NCBI GenBank assembly: GCA_020073495.1
Contig: JAIQFD010000002.1
Span: 372,001 to 436,000, forward strand
Length of the DNA stretch: 64,000 nucleotides
Source of the DNA: Terriglobia bacterium
GTDB taxonomy: Bacteria > Acidobacteriota > Terriglobia > Terriglobales > Acidobacteriaceae
Reading direction: 5' to 3'
The notes under the pieces were generated by a model. The model was not told the origin of the DNA and did not search any database. It saw nothing but the letters and a program-made list of their open reading frames with translations. Of the stretch, positions 24,941-33,610 are shown one piece after another (position 1 is the first letter of the stretch; each line of letters begins with the position of its first letter). The position numbers and the translations under genes are program-made.

Positions 24941-25333
24941 CTAAAGGATTTTCCCCGCCGCCAGATCGCGGACCATCTCCAGGTCCGCCTCGAGGAAGTC
25001 GTAGGCGGGGAGTTCGGAGCGGTCCACCCAGCGCATGTCGCGGAAGATACGGTTTTCGAGGTCGCCGTTGTATTTCTCCACTAGGTAGAAGCGCAGATTG
25101 ACCGCCCCGCCATTCTTGTAGGTGTGCTGGATCCGGGCCACCTCGGGACCGATCGTGGGCACCACGCCCAGTTCTTCCTCGATCTCCCGGACCAGGGCAT
25201 CGTGCGGCTGCTCGCCCTGTTCGATTTTTCCGCCGGGAAACTCCCACTTGAGCGGCATGGGCTGATGCCGCGTGCGCTGGCAGATGAGGATCTTGTTGTC
25301 ATGGAGGAACAGGGCAGCGACGACTTGCTTCAT
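24941..25333 (-). CDS. Nudix hydrolase, MutT/CTP-pyrophosphohydrolase-like
   Basis: A 130-residue Nudix protein. The Nudix box spans ~31-53: GGKIEQGEQPHDALVREIEE followed by ELG, matching Gx5Ex7REUxEExGU. The N-terminal segment (QVVAALFLHDNKILICQR) is the usual first strand pair of the MutT group that cleaves oxidised or non-canonical nucleoside triphosphates. ATG 25333 is chosen because the upstream part of the open frame (to 25501) is a Pro/Ser-rich shadow with no homology features. The stop converges with the Nramp gene after only 3 bp, and a GAF-domain gene lies upstream. Confidence 0.88.
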   Translation of the reverse strand: MKQVVAALFLHDNKILICQRTRHQPMPLKWEFPGGKIEQGEQPHDALVREIEEELGVVPTIGPEVARIQHTYKNGGAVNLRFYLVEKYNGDLENRIFRDMRWVDRSELPAYDFLEADLEMVRDLAAGKIL

Positions 25334-25379
25334 CGCGAGAGAATCCTGTGCTGTGCGGGAGTGGGGCCTGTGGGGATCC

Positions 25380-25871
25380 TCATGAGGCGGTCTTCTCGAA
25401 ATAGCGGCCCACCAATTCGGCGCAGTGCTCCACGAGCCGGCGGTCATCGGCATCGAATGCGGCCGGGGTGTGGCTGTCGATGTCGAGTTCGCCCACGACA
25501 CGGCCCTTCGCGTACACGGGAGCCACGATCTCGGACCTGGTTGCGATCGAGCACGCCAGGTAGCGGGGGTCCTTGTTCACGTCGTCGACCACCACGGTTT
25601 CGCCGCTGCTGGCGGCCGCGCCGCAGACGCCTTTGTCCAATGGGATACGCTTGTGCGGAGTCGGCGCGCCGATATAGGGACCGAGCACCAGCATGTCGGG
25701 TGCGCCCGTGCGTCCCTTTTCGATCATGTAGAAGCCGACCCAGTTGTACTTGGGCAGGCGCTCCATCAGCCGCGCCACAATGATGCTCATCAGTTCCTCG
25801 ACGGTGCGCGCCCCTTCGGCCACGCGGTCGAGTTCCTGAGCCAACTGTCGCGTATCGACGGCGAAAGGCAT
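25380..25871 (-). CDS. GAF-domain protein, free methionine-R-sulfoxide reductase-like
   Basis: A 163-residue single GAF domain whose signature matches fRMsr: DKGVCGAAA (C83), YLACSIATRSEIVAPV (C107), and VGELDIDS. In E. coli fRMsr the two corresponding cysteines plus a third upstream are used; that third position is not Cys here (GPYIGAPTPHKR). The reaction would be reduction of free methionine-R-sulfoxide in the cytoplasm, if two cysteines suffice. Otherwise it is a small-molecule-sensing GAF protein. It is followed by the Nudix gene 46 bp downstream; both would protect against oxidative damage. Confidence 0.75.
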   Translation of the reverse strand: MPFAVDTRQLAQELDRVAEGARTVEELMSIIVARLMERLPKYNWVGFYMIEKGRTGAPDMLVLGPYIGAPTPHKRIPLDKGVCGAAASSGETVVVDDVNKDPRYLACSIATRSEIVAPVYAKGRVVGELDIDSHTPAAFDADDRRLVEHCAELVGRYFEKTAS

Positions 25872-25978
25872 CGGCTCATTGTAAAGCAGTCGCCAGTGCT
25901 CCGGACCGGCTACTTAGAGCTGCGGAGCGTGCGGAAAACGCGGAAGGGCATGCATGACCCCTCCGCGTTTCTCCGTTC

Positions 25979-28060
25979 TCAGGCCGAGAGCGGAAGTTTG
26001 CGCACACGCTTGCCGGTGGCGGCCGCCATGGCGTTGAGCACGGCCGGGGCAAGCGGCGGCAATCCGGGTTCGCCGATCCCGCCCGGCTTCTCGCCGCTCT
26101 TCACCAGGTGCACTTCCACGTTGGGGACATCGTTCAGGCGTGGGACCTCGAAATCGTGGAAGTTGCTCTGTTGCGCGCGGCCGTTCTGGACGGTGATGGC
26201 CGAGCGCATGCCGGACAGCCCGAACACCACGGCGCTCATGATCTGGGCTTCGATGATCGCGGGGTTCACGTACATCCCGCAGTCCACGGCCGCGACCACG
26301 CGACGCAGCCGGGGTATGCCGTGCTCCAGAGAGACCTCGGCCACGTGCGCCACATAGGTGCCGAACGAGAACGCCATGGCGATGCCCTGGGCCCGTCCAC
26401 CGGCCGGCTTGCCCCATCCGGCTTTTTCCGCCGCGAGCTTCAGGACCCCGGCGGCGCGAGGATTGGCGATGGCGAGGCGGAATTCCAGCGGATCCGTTTT
26501 CGCCGCCGCCGCGAGCTCGTCTATGAAAGATTCGGTAGCGAGCGCGTTCTGAGAGGCGTACACCGAGCGCCACCATCCCGCCGGCACGCCGGTGTTGGCC
26601 ATCACATAATCGACGAGCAGGTTGGGGATGGAGTAACGAAGCTCCACCGCGGCATCGAGCGCATCCTTGTCGAGCGCCCCCGGTTTAACCCAGCCGCGCT
26701 GGCCACCGATGGAGGGCGCGACCACGCGATGCTTCCATGCCACCAGTTTCCCCTTCGCGTCCAAGCCGCCGCTGAGCACGTGGTAGCTGGCCGGCCGGTA
26801 CCAGTCGTGCTGCATGTCGTCCTCGCGCGACCATACGACCTTCACCGGCGCACTGATTGCCTTCGAGACCGCGAGGGCATCGAGCGCGTAATCAGATTCG
26901 GCACGTCGACCGAACCCGCCGCCGAGGAAGGTGACGTGAACCTTGATCTGCTCAGGCTTGACGTCGAGCAGGCTGGATCCTTGTTCGCGCAGGTTCTCGG
27001 GAAACTGGGTCGGAGCCCAAACTTCTATGTCGTTGCCCTTCACGCTGGCGGCGCAATTCATCGGCTCCATGGTGGCGTGCGCCAGGAAAGGAACCTCGTA
27101 GGTCGCTTCGATTTTTTGTGCGGCTTGGGATAGCGCGGAGCCCGCATCACCGTGCTTCTCTCCGACGTTGGCTTCTCCCTTGGCCAGTTCAGCGAAGCGT
27201 TGGCTGATGTCGGCGCTATTCATGCGGGCGTGCGGGCCTTCGTCCCAGGTGATCTCCAGCGCCTCGCGGCCCTTGTGCGCCGACCAGTACGAGTCGCCGA
27301 CGACAGCCACGCCGCTCGATACCTGGACCACGTGTTTCACACCCGGCACGGCCTTGGCTTTGGCGGCGTCGAACTTTGCCACCTTGCCGCCAAACACAGG
27401 GCAGCGAGCGATGTTGGCGACCAACATGCCCGGCAGGCGGACGTCTATGCCGAACTGGGCCTTTCCGCTGACCTTTTCGCCCAGGTCGGTGCGGGGCAGC
27501 GGCTGGCCGATGATCTTGAAGTCCTTTGGGTCTTTGAGCTTTACGTTTTTGGGGACCGGCAGCTTCGCGGCGGCTGCCGCGAGCGACCCGTAGCTGGCAC
27601 GCTTGCCTCCGGGACCGGTCACGAAGCCTTTGTCGGTATGGCAGGCGCCGGCGTCGACACTCCACTCCTTGGCCGCAGCGGCGACCAGCATGGCGCGCGC
27701 GGTCGCGCCGGCCTTGCGGAGCTTCTCCAGCGAAGTGCGCACGCTGGTGCTGCCCCCGGTCAACTGCTGGCCGTACTTCGGATCGCCCATCGCCTGTTTG
27801 ACAGCCACGTGCGCGAAATCCGCGTCCAACTCTTCGGCGACGATCATGGGGAGCGACGTGCGTACGCCCTGGCCCATCTCCGACTTGGCGCACGTGATGG
27901 TCACTTTGCCCGCGGGATCGATCTGCAACCACACGTTGGGCTCGAAGGCTGCCGGATCATTCGGGGCGGCCTGAAGACTGGAGGGTAGATGGAAGCCGAT
28001 GACAAGCCCCGCTCCTGCGGCGCCGGTCACCTTGAGGAAGTCACGGCGGGTGGTTTTCAT
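25979..28060 (-). CDS. Molybdopterin-binding large subunit of an IorB/xanthine dehydrogenase-type hydroxylase
   Basis: A 693-residue exported molybdoenzyme subunit of the isoquinoline 1-oxidoreductase/aldehyde dehydrogenase group. It starts with a Tat signal ([17 protein letters not shown]). Moco-binding segments include [34 protein letters not shown], and a C-terminal [18 protein letters not shown] with the conserved active-site Glu. The electron path continues through the 2Fe-2S subunit encoded immediately upstream (4-bp overlap). Substrate not predictable; aldehydes and N-heterocycles are typical. The first 110 residues of the longer open frame (to 28396) are a shadow; ATG 28060 is the start. 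Confidence 0.88.
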   Translation of the reverse strand: MKTTRRDFLKVTGAAGAGLVIGFHLPSSLQAAPNDPAAFEPNVWLQIDPAGKVTITCAKSEMGQGVRTSLPMIVAEELDADFAHVAVKQAMGDPKYGQQLTGGSTSVRTSLEKLRKAGATARAMLVAAAAKEWSVDAGACHTDKGFVTGPGGKRASYGSLAAAAAKLPVPKNVKLKDPKDFKIIGQPLPRTDLGEKVSGKAQFGIDVRLPGMLVANIARCPVFGGKVAKFDAAKAKAVPGVKHVVQVSSGVAVVGDSYWSAHKGREALEITWDEGPHARMNSADISQRFAELAKGEANVGEKHGDAGSALSQAAQKIEATYEVPFLAHATMEPMNCAASVKGNDIEVWAPTQFPENLREQGSSLLDVKPEQIKVHVTFLGGGFGRRAESDYALDALAVSKAISAPVKVVWSREDDMQHDWYRPASYHVLSGGLDAKGKLVAWKHRVVAPSIGGQRGWVKPGALDKDALDAAVELRYSIPNLLVDYVMANTGVPAGWWRSVYASQNALATESFIDELAAAAKTDPLEFRLAIANPRAAGVLKLAAEKAGWGKPAGGRAQGIAMAFSFGTYVAHVAEVSLEHGIPRLRRVVAAVDCGMYVNPAIIEAQIMSAVVFGLSGMRSAITVQNGRAQQSNFHDFEVPRLNDVPNVEVHLVKSGEKPGGIGEPGLPPLAPAVLNAMAAATGKRVRKLPLSA

Positions 28061-28509
28061 CGCGCACCTCCCGTGGCGGCCCGATGGATCGCCGCGCGGA
28101 TCCGCTGATAAGTGCCGCAGCGGCACAGGACGGGCGACATGGCATTGTCGATCTGTGCGTCCGTGGGTCTGGGCGTCTTGGCCAGCAGAGCTGCCGCAGT
28201 CATGATCTGGCCGGATTGGCAGTATCCGCACTGCGGCACCTGCTCCGCGATCCACGCCTGCTGGACGTGGCCGGCCGCCAGCCCTTCGATGGTCGTGACC
28301 TTCTTGTTGCCGACCTCGGAGATCGCGGTCTGGCAGGAGCGCGTGGGTTCGCCGTCCAAATGGACGGTGCAGGAGCCGCACACTCCCATGCCACATCCGA
28401 ACTTTGTTCCGGTCAGTCCCAGGTGGTCGCGTAGGACCCAGAGCAACGGCGTGTCGGAAGCGACATCCACCGAATAGGACCTGTCATTCACCGTGAGTTT
28501 GATTGCCAT
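28057..28509 (-). CDS. 2Fe-2S small subunit of the molybdenum hydroxylase
   Basis: A 150-residue protein with two 2Fe-2S clusters. The plant-type cluster uses CGMGVCGSC plus a later SCQTA, and the second uses [11 protein letters not shown] with LCRCGTYQ. This is the IorA/CoxS arrangement. ATG 28509 gives a normal N-terminus ([12 protein letters not shown]), whereas the open frame continues upstream without meaning. It is translationally coupled to the large subunit (ATGA overlap). It has no Tat signal of its own, so the complex would be exported by the large subunit's signal. Confidence 0.9.
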   Translation of the reverse strand: MAIKLTVNDRSYSVDVASDTPLLWVLRDHLGLTGTKFGCGMGVCGSCTVHLDGEPTRSCQTAISEVGNKKVTTIEGLAAGHVQQAWIAEQVPQCGYCQSGQIMTAAALLAKTPRPTDAQIDNAMSPVLCRCGTYQRIRAAIHRAATGGAR

Positions 28510-28632
28510 CACAGCCTCCGTTGCAGAACTTGGAGAACACGAAGTGTGCTCCTGCCATCTGAGGATTGGCAAGGACATCGTCAAAGACGAAATCGCTGGG
28601 GCTGGGTTACAAACGCTTGGCGCGGGGCGCAG

Positions 28633-28827
28633 CTAGACGATGGGGCGGGGCGCGGTGCGGCTGATGGTCTCGATCTGCTCGAACGTCAGGTCTCGGCCTT
28701 TGTTCAGCTCATCCCAGTGGAAGCAGGGCCGGCACAGGGATTTACAGGTCGAGGTGACGAACAGGAACAGCGACTCCAGTTCCTTCTTACGGAAGACGGA
28801 GAGCAGGTATCCCCCGTAATCCCCCAC
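28633..28827 (-). pseudogene. Truncated radical SAM protein (N-terminal fragment)
   Basis: A 64-codon frame (GTG start) ending in TAG. It carries the cluster motif STCKSLCRPCFHWDEL (C-x3-C-x2-C) and FEQIETISRTAP, which is the normal beginning of a ~300-residue radical SAM enzyme; everything after the first helix is missing. The following sequence to 28510 shows no continuation in another frame. It is therefore a remnant, or a very short protein whose expression is doubtful. The -10-like TATAAT on the minus strand (28841-28836) is in place. Flanked by nifU-like and hydroxylase genes. Confidence 0.6.
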
Positions 28828-28839
28828 TAAGCGGGATTA
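28817..28839. promoter_or_regulatory. Inverted repeat between the radical SAM remnant and the NifU-like gene
   Basis: TAATCCC (28817-28823) and GGGATTA (28833-28839) form a 7-bp inverted repeat with a 9-nt spacer, overlapping TATAAT-like sequences in both orientations. It may be an operator in a divergent promoter region. Confidence 0.35.
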
Positions 28840-28855
28840 TAGTGGATTGGCCGCC

Positions 28856-29236
28856 ATGTATTCGCCGCAGGTGATCGACCATTTCGAGCATCCCCGCAAC
28901 GCGGGCGAGATGGAGCATCCGTCCGCGTCGGCGCGAGTCGAGAATCCCGCCTGCGGCGACGTCATGGAATTGGCGCTGCGCGTGAAGGATGGCCGCATCG
29001 CCGAGGTTCGATACCGGACCAAAGGCTGCGTCACCGCGATCGCCTGCGGCTCCGCGTTGACCGAAATGCTCAGCGGTCGCAGCGTGGCGGAGGCTGGCAC
29101 CATCCGACGGGAGGGGCTTGTTGAAGCTCTGGGCGGCTTGAGCGGTGAGACCATGCACGCCAGCCATCTCGCCATGGACGCGCTCCGGTCGGCTCTACGG
29201 CAGCTTCGCCAGGAACCTGGAGCGTTACCTTCGTAA
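28856..29236 (+). CDS. NifU/IscU-like iron-sulfur cluster scaffold
   Basis: A 126-residue IscU-type scaffold: YSPQVIDHFEHPRNAGEM at the N-terminus, NPACGD with C33 and D35, and KGCVTAIACGSALTEML with C58 and an extra C64. The third ligand of standard IscU (LHC in the last helix) is replaced by H101-A102 (MHASHLAMDAL). Such divergent NifU-like proteins occur outside the isc and suf operons, and this one also lacks a cysteine desulfurase neighbour. It lies beside the Fe-S/Mo hydroxylase genes and could serve their 2Fe-2S clusters, an inference. Confidence 0.82.
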   Translation: MYSPQVIDHFEHPRNAGEMEHPSASARVENPACGDVMELALRVKDGRIAEVRYRTKGCVTAIACGSALTEMLSGRSVAEAGTIRREGLVEALGGLSGETMHASHLAMDALRSALRQLRQEPGALPS

Positions 29237-29292
29237 ACCCGGAGAGTGATCGCGGTCACATCTTCGCATATTCGAAATGCGCCAAAGTCACA

Positions 29293-29652
29293 ATGTCGGC
29301 TCCCTGGCCGACGAGGTGCAACTTGCGACGATCCGCAGCATTGTTAATTCTGCTTATCCTGTGTGCAGCTCCGCTTTGCGCGCAGGACGAAGCTGCCGCC
29401 CTGTTCAAGTCCAACTGTGCCCACTGCCACAACATCAACGGTGACGGCAGGACAGAGGCCGCCAAGAAAATGCGGATCCCCGACCTGCGCTCCCCGGAAA
29501 TCCAGAACATGAGTGACGAAGCACTCTTTCAGACGATCGGGAACGGCACGCAGCACAAACAGTATCCCCACACCTTTCTGAGGAAGGGAATGACTTCGGC
29601 TCAGGTGCGACAGCTCGTGGACCATATCCGCACGCTGAAGACGAAGCGCTAG
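29293..29652 (+). CDS. Small periplasmic c-type cytochrome
   Basis: A 119-residue monohaem cytochrome c. A signal peptide (~12-30, SAALLILLILCAAPLCAQ) precedes the haem-binding CAHCH (~42-46). The axial methionine is probably in the FLRKGMTSAQVRQLVDHIR segment near the C-terminus, as in class I cytochromes. It is periplasmic and could accept electrons from the exported molybdenum hydroxylase encoded 0.8-3.3 kb away, as cytochrome subunits do in related aldehyde dehydrogenases; that link is inferred from position. The stop overlaps the convergent HAD gene by 4 bp. Confidence 0.85.
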   Translation: MSAPWPTRCNLRRSAALLILLILCAAPLCAQDEAAALFKSNCAHCHNINGDGRTEAAKKMRIPDLRSPEIQNMSDEALFQTIGNGTQHKQYPHTFLRKGMTSAQVRQLVDHIRTLKTKR

Positions 29653-30365
29653 AGGGGGTCGGGACGGTACACGGTCCAGCCGCTGCGGGCGGCGAGGGGC
29701 TCGAAGTCAGGATTGGGATTGATAGCGAATCCGTGGCGCGCCAGTACGAGCATGGCGGCGTCGTGGACGGAGTTGCCGAAGGCGGCGTCGACGGAAGCGC
29801 CGATCAGCTCGCGCACCACGGTGGCTTTACCTTCGTCGGTGGGCACACGGATCAGCCGCCCGGTAGCGCGGCCGTTCTCGATGGCGACGCAAGCCGCGAG
29901 GATGCGGTCGGCCGGGACGTCGAACTGCGAAGCGCTCGCCCGGATCACCCATTCGTTCGTCGACGATACGGCCCAGAGCTGGCAGCCGTTCCCGGCCAGG
30001 CGGTGGGTCAGGTGCTGCATCTCGGGGAAGATGCGCCTCGCCACGACTGTTTCGAAGAAGCGCCGGGCAGCGGCGAAGATTTCCTCTTCCCCGATTCCTG
30101 CGTGGATGGTGACCATCTCGCCGCACATTGTCTCTTCTCCGACCTTGCCGGCCTTGTAGTCGTCATAACGGGGCAGCGCCCAGCGGGCCACATCTTCGGG
30201 GATCAGGCCCTGCTCGATCTCCCAGTAGAAAAAATCGGCTCCGGCATCGCCCTCCCAGAAGGTGCCGTCGCAATCGAAGACTGCGACGCGGGGATTGAGT
30301 CGCAGCACCGAGTCAACGAATCGTTCGGCGCGGTCAGAGATGTTTCTGGGAGTGGCGAAGGTCAC
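29649..30365 (-). CDS. HAD-superfamily phosphatase (SerB-like)
   Basis: A 238-residue haloacid dehalogenase-fold hydrolase. Motif I is VAVFDCDGTFWEGD, motif II the serine in LWAVSSTNEWV, motif III K in TDEGKATVV, and motif IV AFGNSVHDAAML. The helical cap inserted after motif I (~50-120) resembles phosphoserine phosphatase-type enzymes. Substrate unknown. The start overlaps the stop of the mocA-like gene by 4 bp, so it is the third gene of an xdhC, mocA-like, HAD operon, which may point to a phosphate ester connected with molybdenum cofactor metabolism. Confidence 0.82.
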   Translation of the reverse strand: MTFATPRNISDRAERFVDSVLRLNPRVAVFDCDGTFWEGDAGADFFYWEIEQGLIPEDVARWALPRYDDYKAGKVGEETMCGEMVTIHAGIGEEEIFAAARRFFETVVARRIFPEMQHLTHRLAGNGCQLWAVSSTNEWVIRASASQFDVPADRILAACVAIENGRATGRLIRVPTDEGKATVVRELIGASVDAAFGNSVHDAAMLVLARHGFAINPNPDFEPLAARSGWTVYRPDPL

Positions 30366-31045
30366 GGTTGGGGAAGGCGCTGGTAGTCCTCGGGCGTGTC
30401 AACGTTGGTCACGACGCCGGGGTCAGTCACTGGGAAGTAGAGGATGCGGCTCTGGACGGAGTGCTCGACGTCGCGCGCCGTCGAGCCGGCGGGCGCTTTC
30501 AGGAAGGCCTCGATCATCTCCCGCCCAATGACGACGGGATGGCCATGCTTGCCCTCGTACTCCGGCACTACCGCCCACTTGCCTTCTTCAGACGCCTCGC
30601 GGAACCCCGAGCAGAGCGCGCGCAGGGTCTCGGGTGAGCAAGGAGGGCGGTCCACCAGGGTCACGATGGCCGAATCGCGCCCGCGGTTCAACACCTCGTG
30701 CAAACCGACTTGCAGGGAGCTGAACTGCCCGCGTTCCGGATGCTGGTTCACGACCAGGCTGGCGCTCGTGGAGTAAACCACAGGCGCGATGGAATCGGAA
30801 TTCTTGCCGCCCACGACGATCACCAGCTCGGAGAACGGAGTCAGCAAGGAAATGGCCGCAAAAAGAAAGGTCTGGGTGTGCGGCGGTGCGGCCACCCGCG
30901 CGAACTCGGAGATCGCCTCCGTGGGGCGATAGCTCTCCCCTCCGGCAGGGACGGGTGGCCAGGGCAGTAGAGCCTTGTCGCGTCCCATACGGGAAGATTC
31001 GCCGGCGGCCAGGATCACGCCGCAGAGGCTGGGCGAACGGGCCAT
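30362..31045 (-). CDS. MocA/MobA-like molybdenum cofactor nucleotidyltransferase
   Basis: A 227-residue NTP-transferase fold protein with the signature GVILAAGESSRMGRDKALL (~9-27). MocA and MobA add CMP or GMP to Mo-molybdopterin; xanthine dehydrogenase-family enzymes take the cytosine form, so MocA is more likely here. An unusual ~28-residue insertion follows the signature (PVPAGGESYRPTEAISEFAR and onwards), where relatives are compact. Metal-binding aspartates are in TLVDRPPCSPE and NVDTPEDYQ. It lies between xdhC and a HAD phosphatase and probably serves the Mo hydroxylase at 25979-28509. Confidence 0.8.
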   Translation of the reverse strand: MARSPSLCGVILAAGESSRMGRDKALLPWPPVPAGGESYRPTEAISEFARVAAPPHTQTFLFAAISLLTPFSELVIVVGGKNSDSIAPVVYSTSASLVVNQHPERGQFSSLQVGLHEVLNRGRDSAIVTLVDRPPCSPETLRALCSGFREASEEGKWAVVPEYEGKHGHPVVIGREMIEAFLKAPAGSTARDVEHSVQSRILYFPVTDPGVVTNVDTPEDYQRLPQP

Positions 31046-31094
31046 GAGGCAACGATAGCAGAACGGGGTGAGAGCGGGTAGGAGTTCGGAGCGC

Positions 31095-31925
31095 CTATCT
31101 GTCCTGGCCCGCCGGCTCGGTACGCGCGGGACGTTTCATGTGGGGAGGGCCGGCTTCGACGCCCCGGCGGACTGCGATCAGCTCGGCGACGATGGCGACG
31201 GCGATCTCCTCCGGCGTGATGGCGCCAATGTCGAGTCCCACGGGCGCGTGCACGCGCTCCAACTTCTCACGCGCGATGCCTTCCCGCTCCAGTTCCTTGT
31301 AGATCTCGATGACCTTGCGCTTGGAGCCGATCATGCCGATGTAGCGCGCCGGAGTGCCTGCGGCCCAGCGCAAAACGCGCATGTCGTCCCGGTGCCCGCG
31401 GGTGACGATCACTAGGTACGAGTTCTCATTGAGGGAGAGTTGGGAGCAGGCGTGATCGAAGTCGTCGGCGTGGATCTCGCGGGCCTCAGGGAACCGCTCG
31501 CGGTTGGCGTAGGCCTCGCGGTCGTCCACTACGGTGACATCGAAGCCGGCTTGCCGCGCCACCTTGTACAGGTGCAGCGACACGTGTCCGGCACCGAAAA
31601 GATAAAGCTGCGGCACTGGCATCACAGGCTCCACGAAGACGTCGAGCGTACCACCGCAGACCAGTCCGGAGTCGTACTTGGGATTGTTGTTGAGATTGAA
31701 GGTCAGGGTGCGGGGCTTTTCCTGCTCCATCACTTCGCGGGCCGCCTGCCAGACCTCCGCCTCGACGCAGCCGCCGCCGATGGTGCCCACGATCGAGCCA
31801 TCGTCGCGCACCAGCATCTTGGCGGTCTCGAACGACGGGATGGAGCCGCGAACGTTGACGATAGTCGCCAGTGCCCCGCGCCGTCCTTCGCGCCGCAGTT
31901 TCACGATCTCTTCGTAGAGGTCCAT
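31095..31925 (-). CDS. XdhC/CoxF-family molybdenum hydroxylase maturation protein
   Basis: A 276-residue XdhC-family protein. The N-terminal XdhC/CoxI domain (~10-80) has RGALATIVNVRGSIPSF and GTIGGGCVEAEVW, and the C-terminal XdhC Rossmann domain (~105-245) has LFGAGHVSLHLYKVA. These chaperones bind molybdenum cofactor and insert its sulfurated form into xanthine dehydrogenase-type enzymes. It is first in a minus-strand run with mocA and a HAD phosphatase. The C-terminal ~25 residues are basic and variable. The likely client is the hydroxylase encoded 3-6 kb downstream on the same strand. Confidence 0.88.
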   Translation of the reverse strand: MDLYEEIVKLRREGRRGALATIVNVRGSIPSFETAKMLVRDDGSIVGTIGGGCVEAEVWQAAREVMEQEKPRTLTFNLNNNPKYDSGLVCGGTLDVFVEPVMPVPQLYLFGAGHVSLHLYKVARQAGFDVTVVDDREAYANRERFPEAREIHADDFDHACSQLSLNENSYLVIVTRGHRDDMRVLRWAAGTPARYIGMIGSKRKVIEIYKELEREGIAREKLERVHAPVGLDIGAITPEEIAVAIVAELIAVRRGVEAGPPHMKRPARTEPAGQDR

Positions 31926-31973
31926 GCCAAGCCGTGATTATTCGATGCCACGCACCGTCCAGTCAATCCAGCA

Positions 31974-33530
31974 TCAGTTCCAGTGCTTCCAGCGCTCCCA
32001 TCTCTGCCGTATATCGAACCTGGGGCCGCGGCAAAGATAGATGGGCTGGTTCTCTTCGCCCATGCCGAAGGGATGGTAGTGCACGATGGGCGCCTCCCAG
32101 GAAGTGCAGAGACGCTCGACGTCGTCCTGATCCCACTGAAGCAAGATGAGCGCGGCGTAGGTCTGCTGCGGAGGTCCCCAAAAATAGTGATTCTGGTGGT
32201 CGGAGAAAGCGGAGGGCAGACCGTACTTGGGACCGAAGAGGTGCAGGGCGCCGGCTTCTCCGTAATTCACGGCGAAAATGCCCGCCTGGGCTCGCTCGGC
32301 AGGCGGCAGCGAATCGTAAATTTGAGCCACCTCGCGGCTGAGCTCTTCCCATCCGAACTGGTCACCCATGGGCTGCGGCAAAGGGCCTTCGTGGTGGACC
32401 TCGGCCTTGCGCGGCTTGAACCCCAGGGCCTGCGAGTACGCCAGATAGTTTTCGGGCGAGAGCATCCAAGTCGCGAGCGGCACCGCGGGGATCGTAAGGA
32501 TGGCGATGGCGGCAGCCACTGCTGCGCGCGTCCATGCCGCGCGGTCTCGCAGCCAGCCTTCTAGCAAGACGCTTCCGCCGGCGAAGAGCATGGGGTAGAT
32601 CGGAAAGAGGTAGTAGTCCTTGGCGTGGGCGAGCTCCATGGTCACGAAGAAGACCAAGAACGTGATCCCAAGCGCGCGCCAGCGGCGGTCGCGCAGGAAG
32701 TAGATCAGACCAGCCAACCAGACAGGGAATAGCGCAGGATGCAACGAGACGATCTGTTGCACGGTAAAGGCAACCGGTCCGAGAACCACGTTCTTGCCCT
32801 GGCGACGGACGTTTTCCAGATCTTCGAGAGTGGGAAAGTGATGCCGGATCTGCCAGACAAGGTTGGGCAGGAAGATTGCGACCGCGATGGCGCCTGCGAT
32901 CCACATCCATGGCTTCAGGAACTCGCGGCGGTGCGGCGTCAGAAGCAGGGCAATGGTGACGGCGAAGCCAAAGAACAGGGTGGAGTGTTTGTTCTGGAGT
33001 CCCAAACCGGCGAGGAGGCCGAACCACAGCCACCGGCGCGAGTTTCCGGCGCGCAGAATGCGCGCTATCACCAGGGCGCAGCCCATCCAGAATAGCGGCT
33101 CCACGGCATTCATGGTCATGAGGCTGTCGGTGGCGATCCTCGCGGGACAGAGAAGTATGGTGAGGCCGGCAAGGAACTGGGCGTAGCGGCTGCCGCCGAG
33201 TTCTCGAGCGATCAGGATGGCGAGGATGATGGTGCCGGCGCCGGCAAGAGCCGGGATGATGCGGAGCGTGGCGAGCGACCCGCCCATGAGTAATGCCAGC
33301 TTTGCGTACAGCGCGATCAGTGGCGCGGCGTCCACGTAGCCCCAGTCGAGATGGCGCGCCATGTCGAGGTAGTAGAGCTCGTCGCGGAAGTAGCCGTAGT
33401 GACGCAGGCTGGTAAAGGCGTGCAGCGCGATCTTGGCGACGACGAAACCGGCGGCCGTCCCCAACGCGAGCCGGGGAAGGCGGTCGTTCGTGTCCTGGGA
33501 GGGAACCTCGACCGGAGCGGTAACGGACAT
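31974..33530 (-). CDS. Glycosyltransferase family 39 (ArnT/PMT-like) membrane protein
   Basis: A 518-residue polytopic protein with about 11 membrane helices and a soluble C-terminal domain (~400-518). The first periplasmic loop has YFRDELYYLDMARHLDWGYV, where the acidic pair corresponds to the GT-C catalytic motif. Further signs are LVWQIRHHFPTLEDL and AHAKDYYLFPIYP. Such enzymes use polyprenyl-phosphate sugars made by DPM1-type transferases (one is encoded at 9779-10519) to glycosylate lipids or proteins at the periplasmic face. The acceptor is unknown. The gene is monocistronic. Confidence 0.82.
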   Translation of the reverse strand: MSVTAPVEVPSQDTNDRLPRLALGTAAGFVVAKIALHAFTSLRHYGYFRDELYYLDMARHLDWGYVDAAPLIALYAKLALLMGGSLATLRIIPALAGAGTIILAILIARELGGSRYAQFLAGLTILLCPARIATDSLMTMNAVEPLFWMGCALVIARILRAGNSRRWLWFGLLAGLGLQNKHSTLFFGFAVTIALLLTPHRREFLKPWMWIAGAIAVAIFLPNLVWQIRHHFPTLEDLENVRRQGKNVVLGPVAFTVQQIVSLHPALFPVWLAGLIYFLRDRRWRALGITFLVFFVTMELAHAKDYYLFPIYPMLFAGGSVLLEGWLRDRAAWTRAAVAAAIAILTIPAVPLATWMLSPENYLAYSQALGFKPRKAEVHHEGPLPQPMGDQFGWEELSREVAQIYDSLPPAERAQAGIFAVNYGEAGALHLFGPKYGLPSAFSDHQNHYFWGPPQQTYAALILLQWDQDDVERLCTSWEAPIVHYHPFGMGEENQPIYLCRGPRFDIRQRWERWKHWN

Positions 33531-33610
33531 CAGATATCGGACTCCCGCACGGACTTTATGTTAGCTTTCTACGTTTCGTCATCCCGAAAAGTTCATTGCA
33601 GGAGAGCGCC

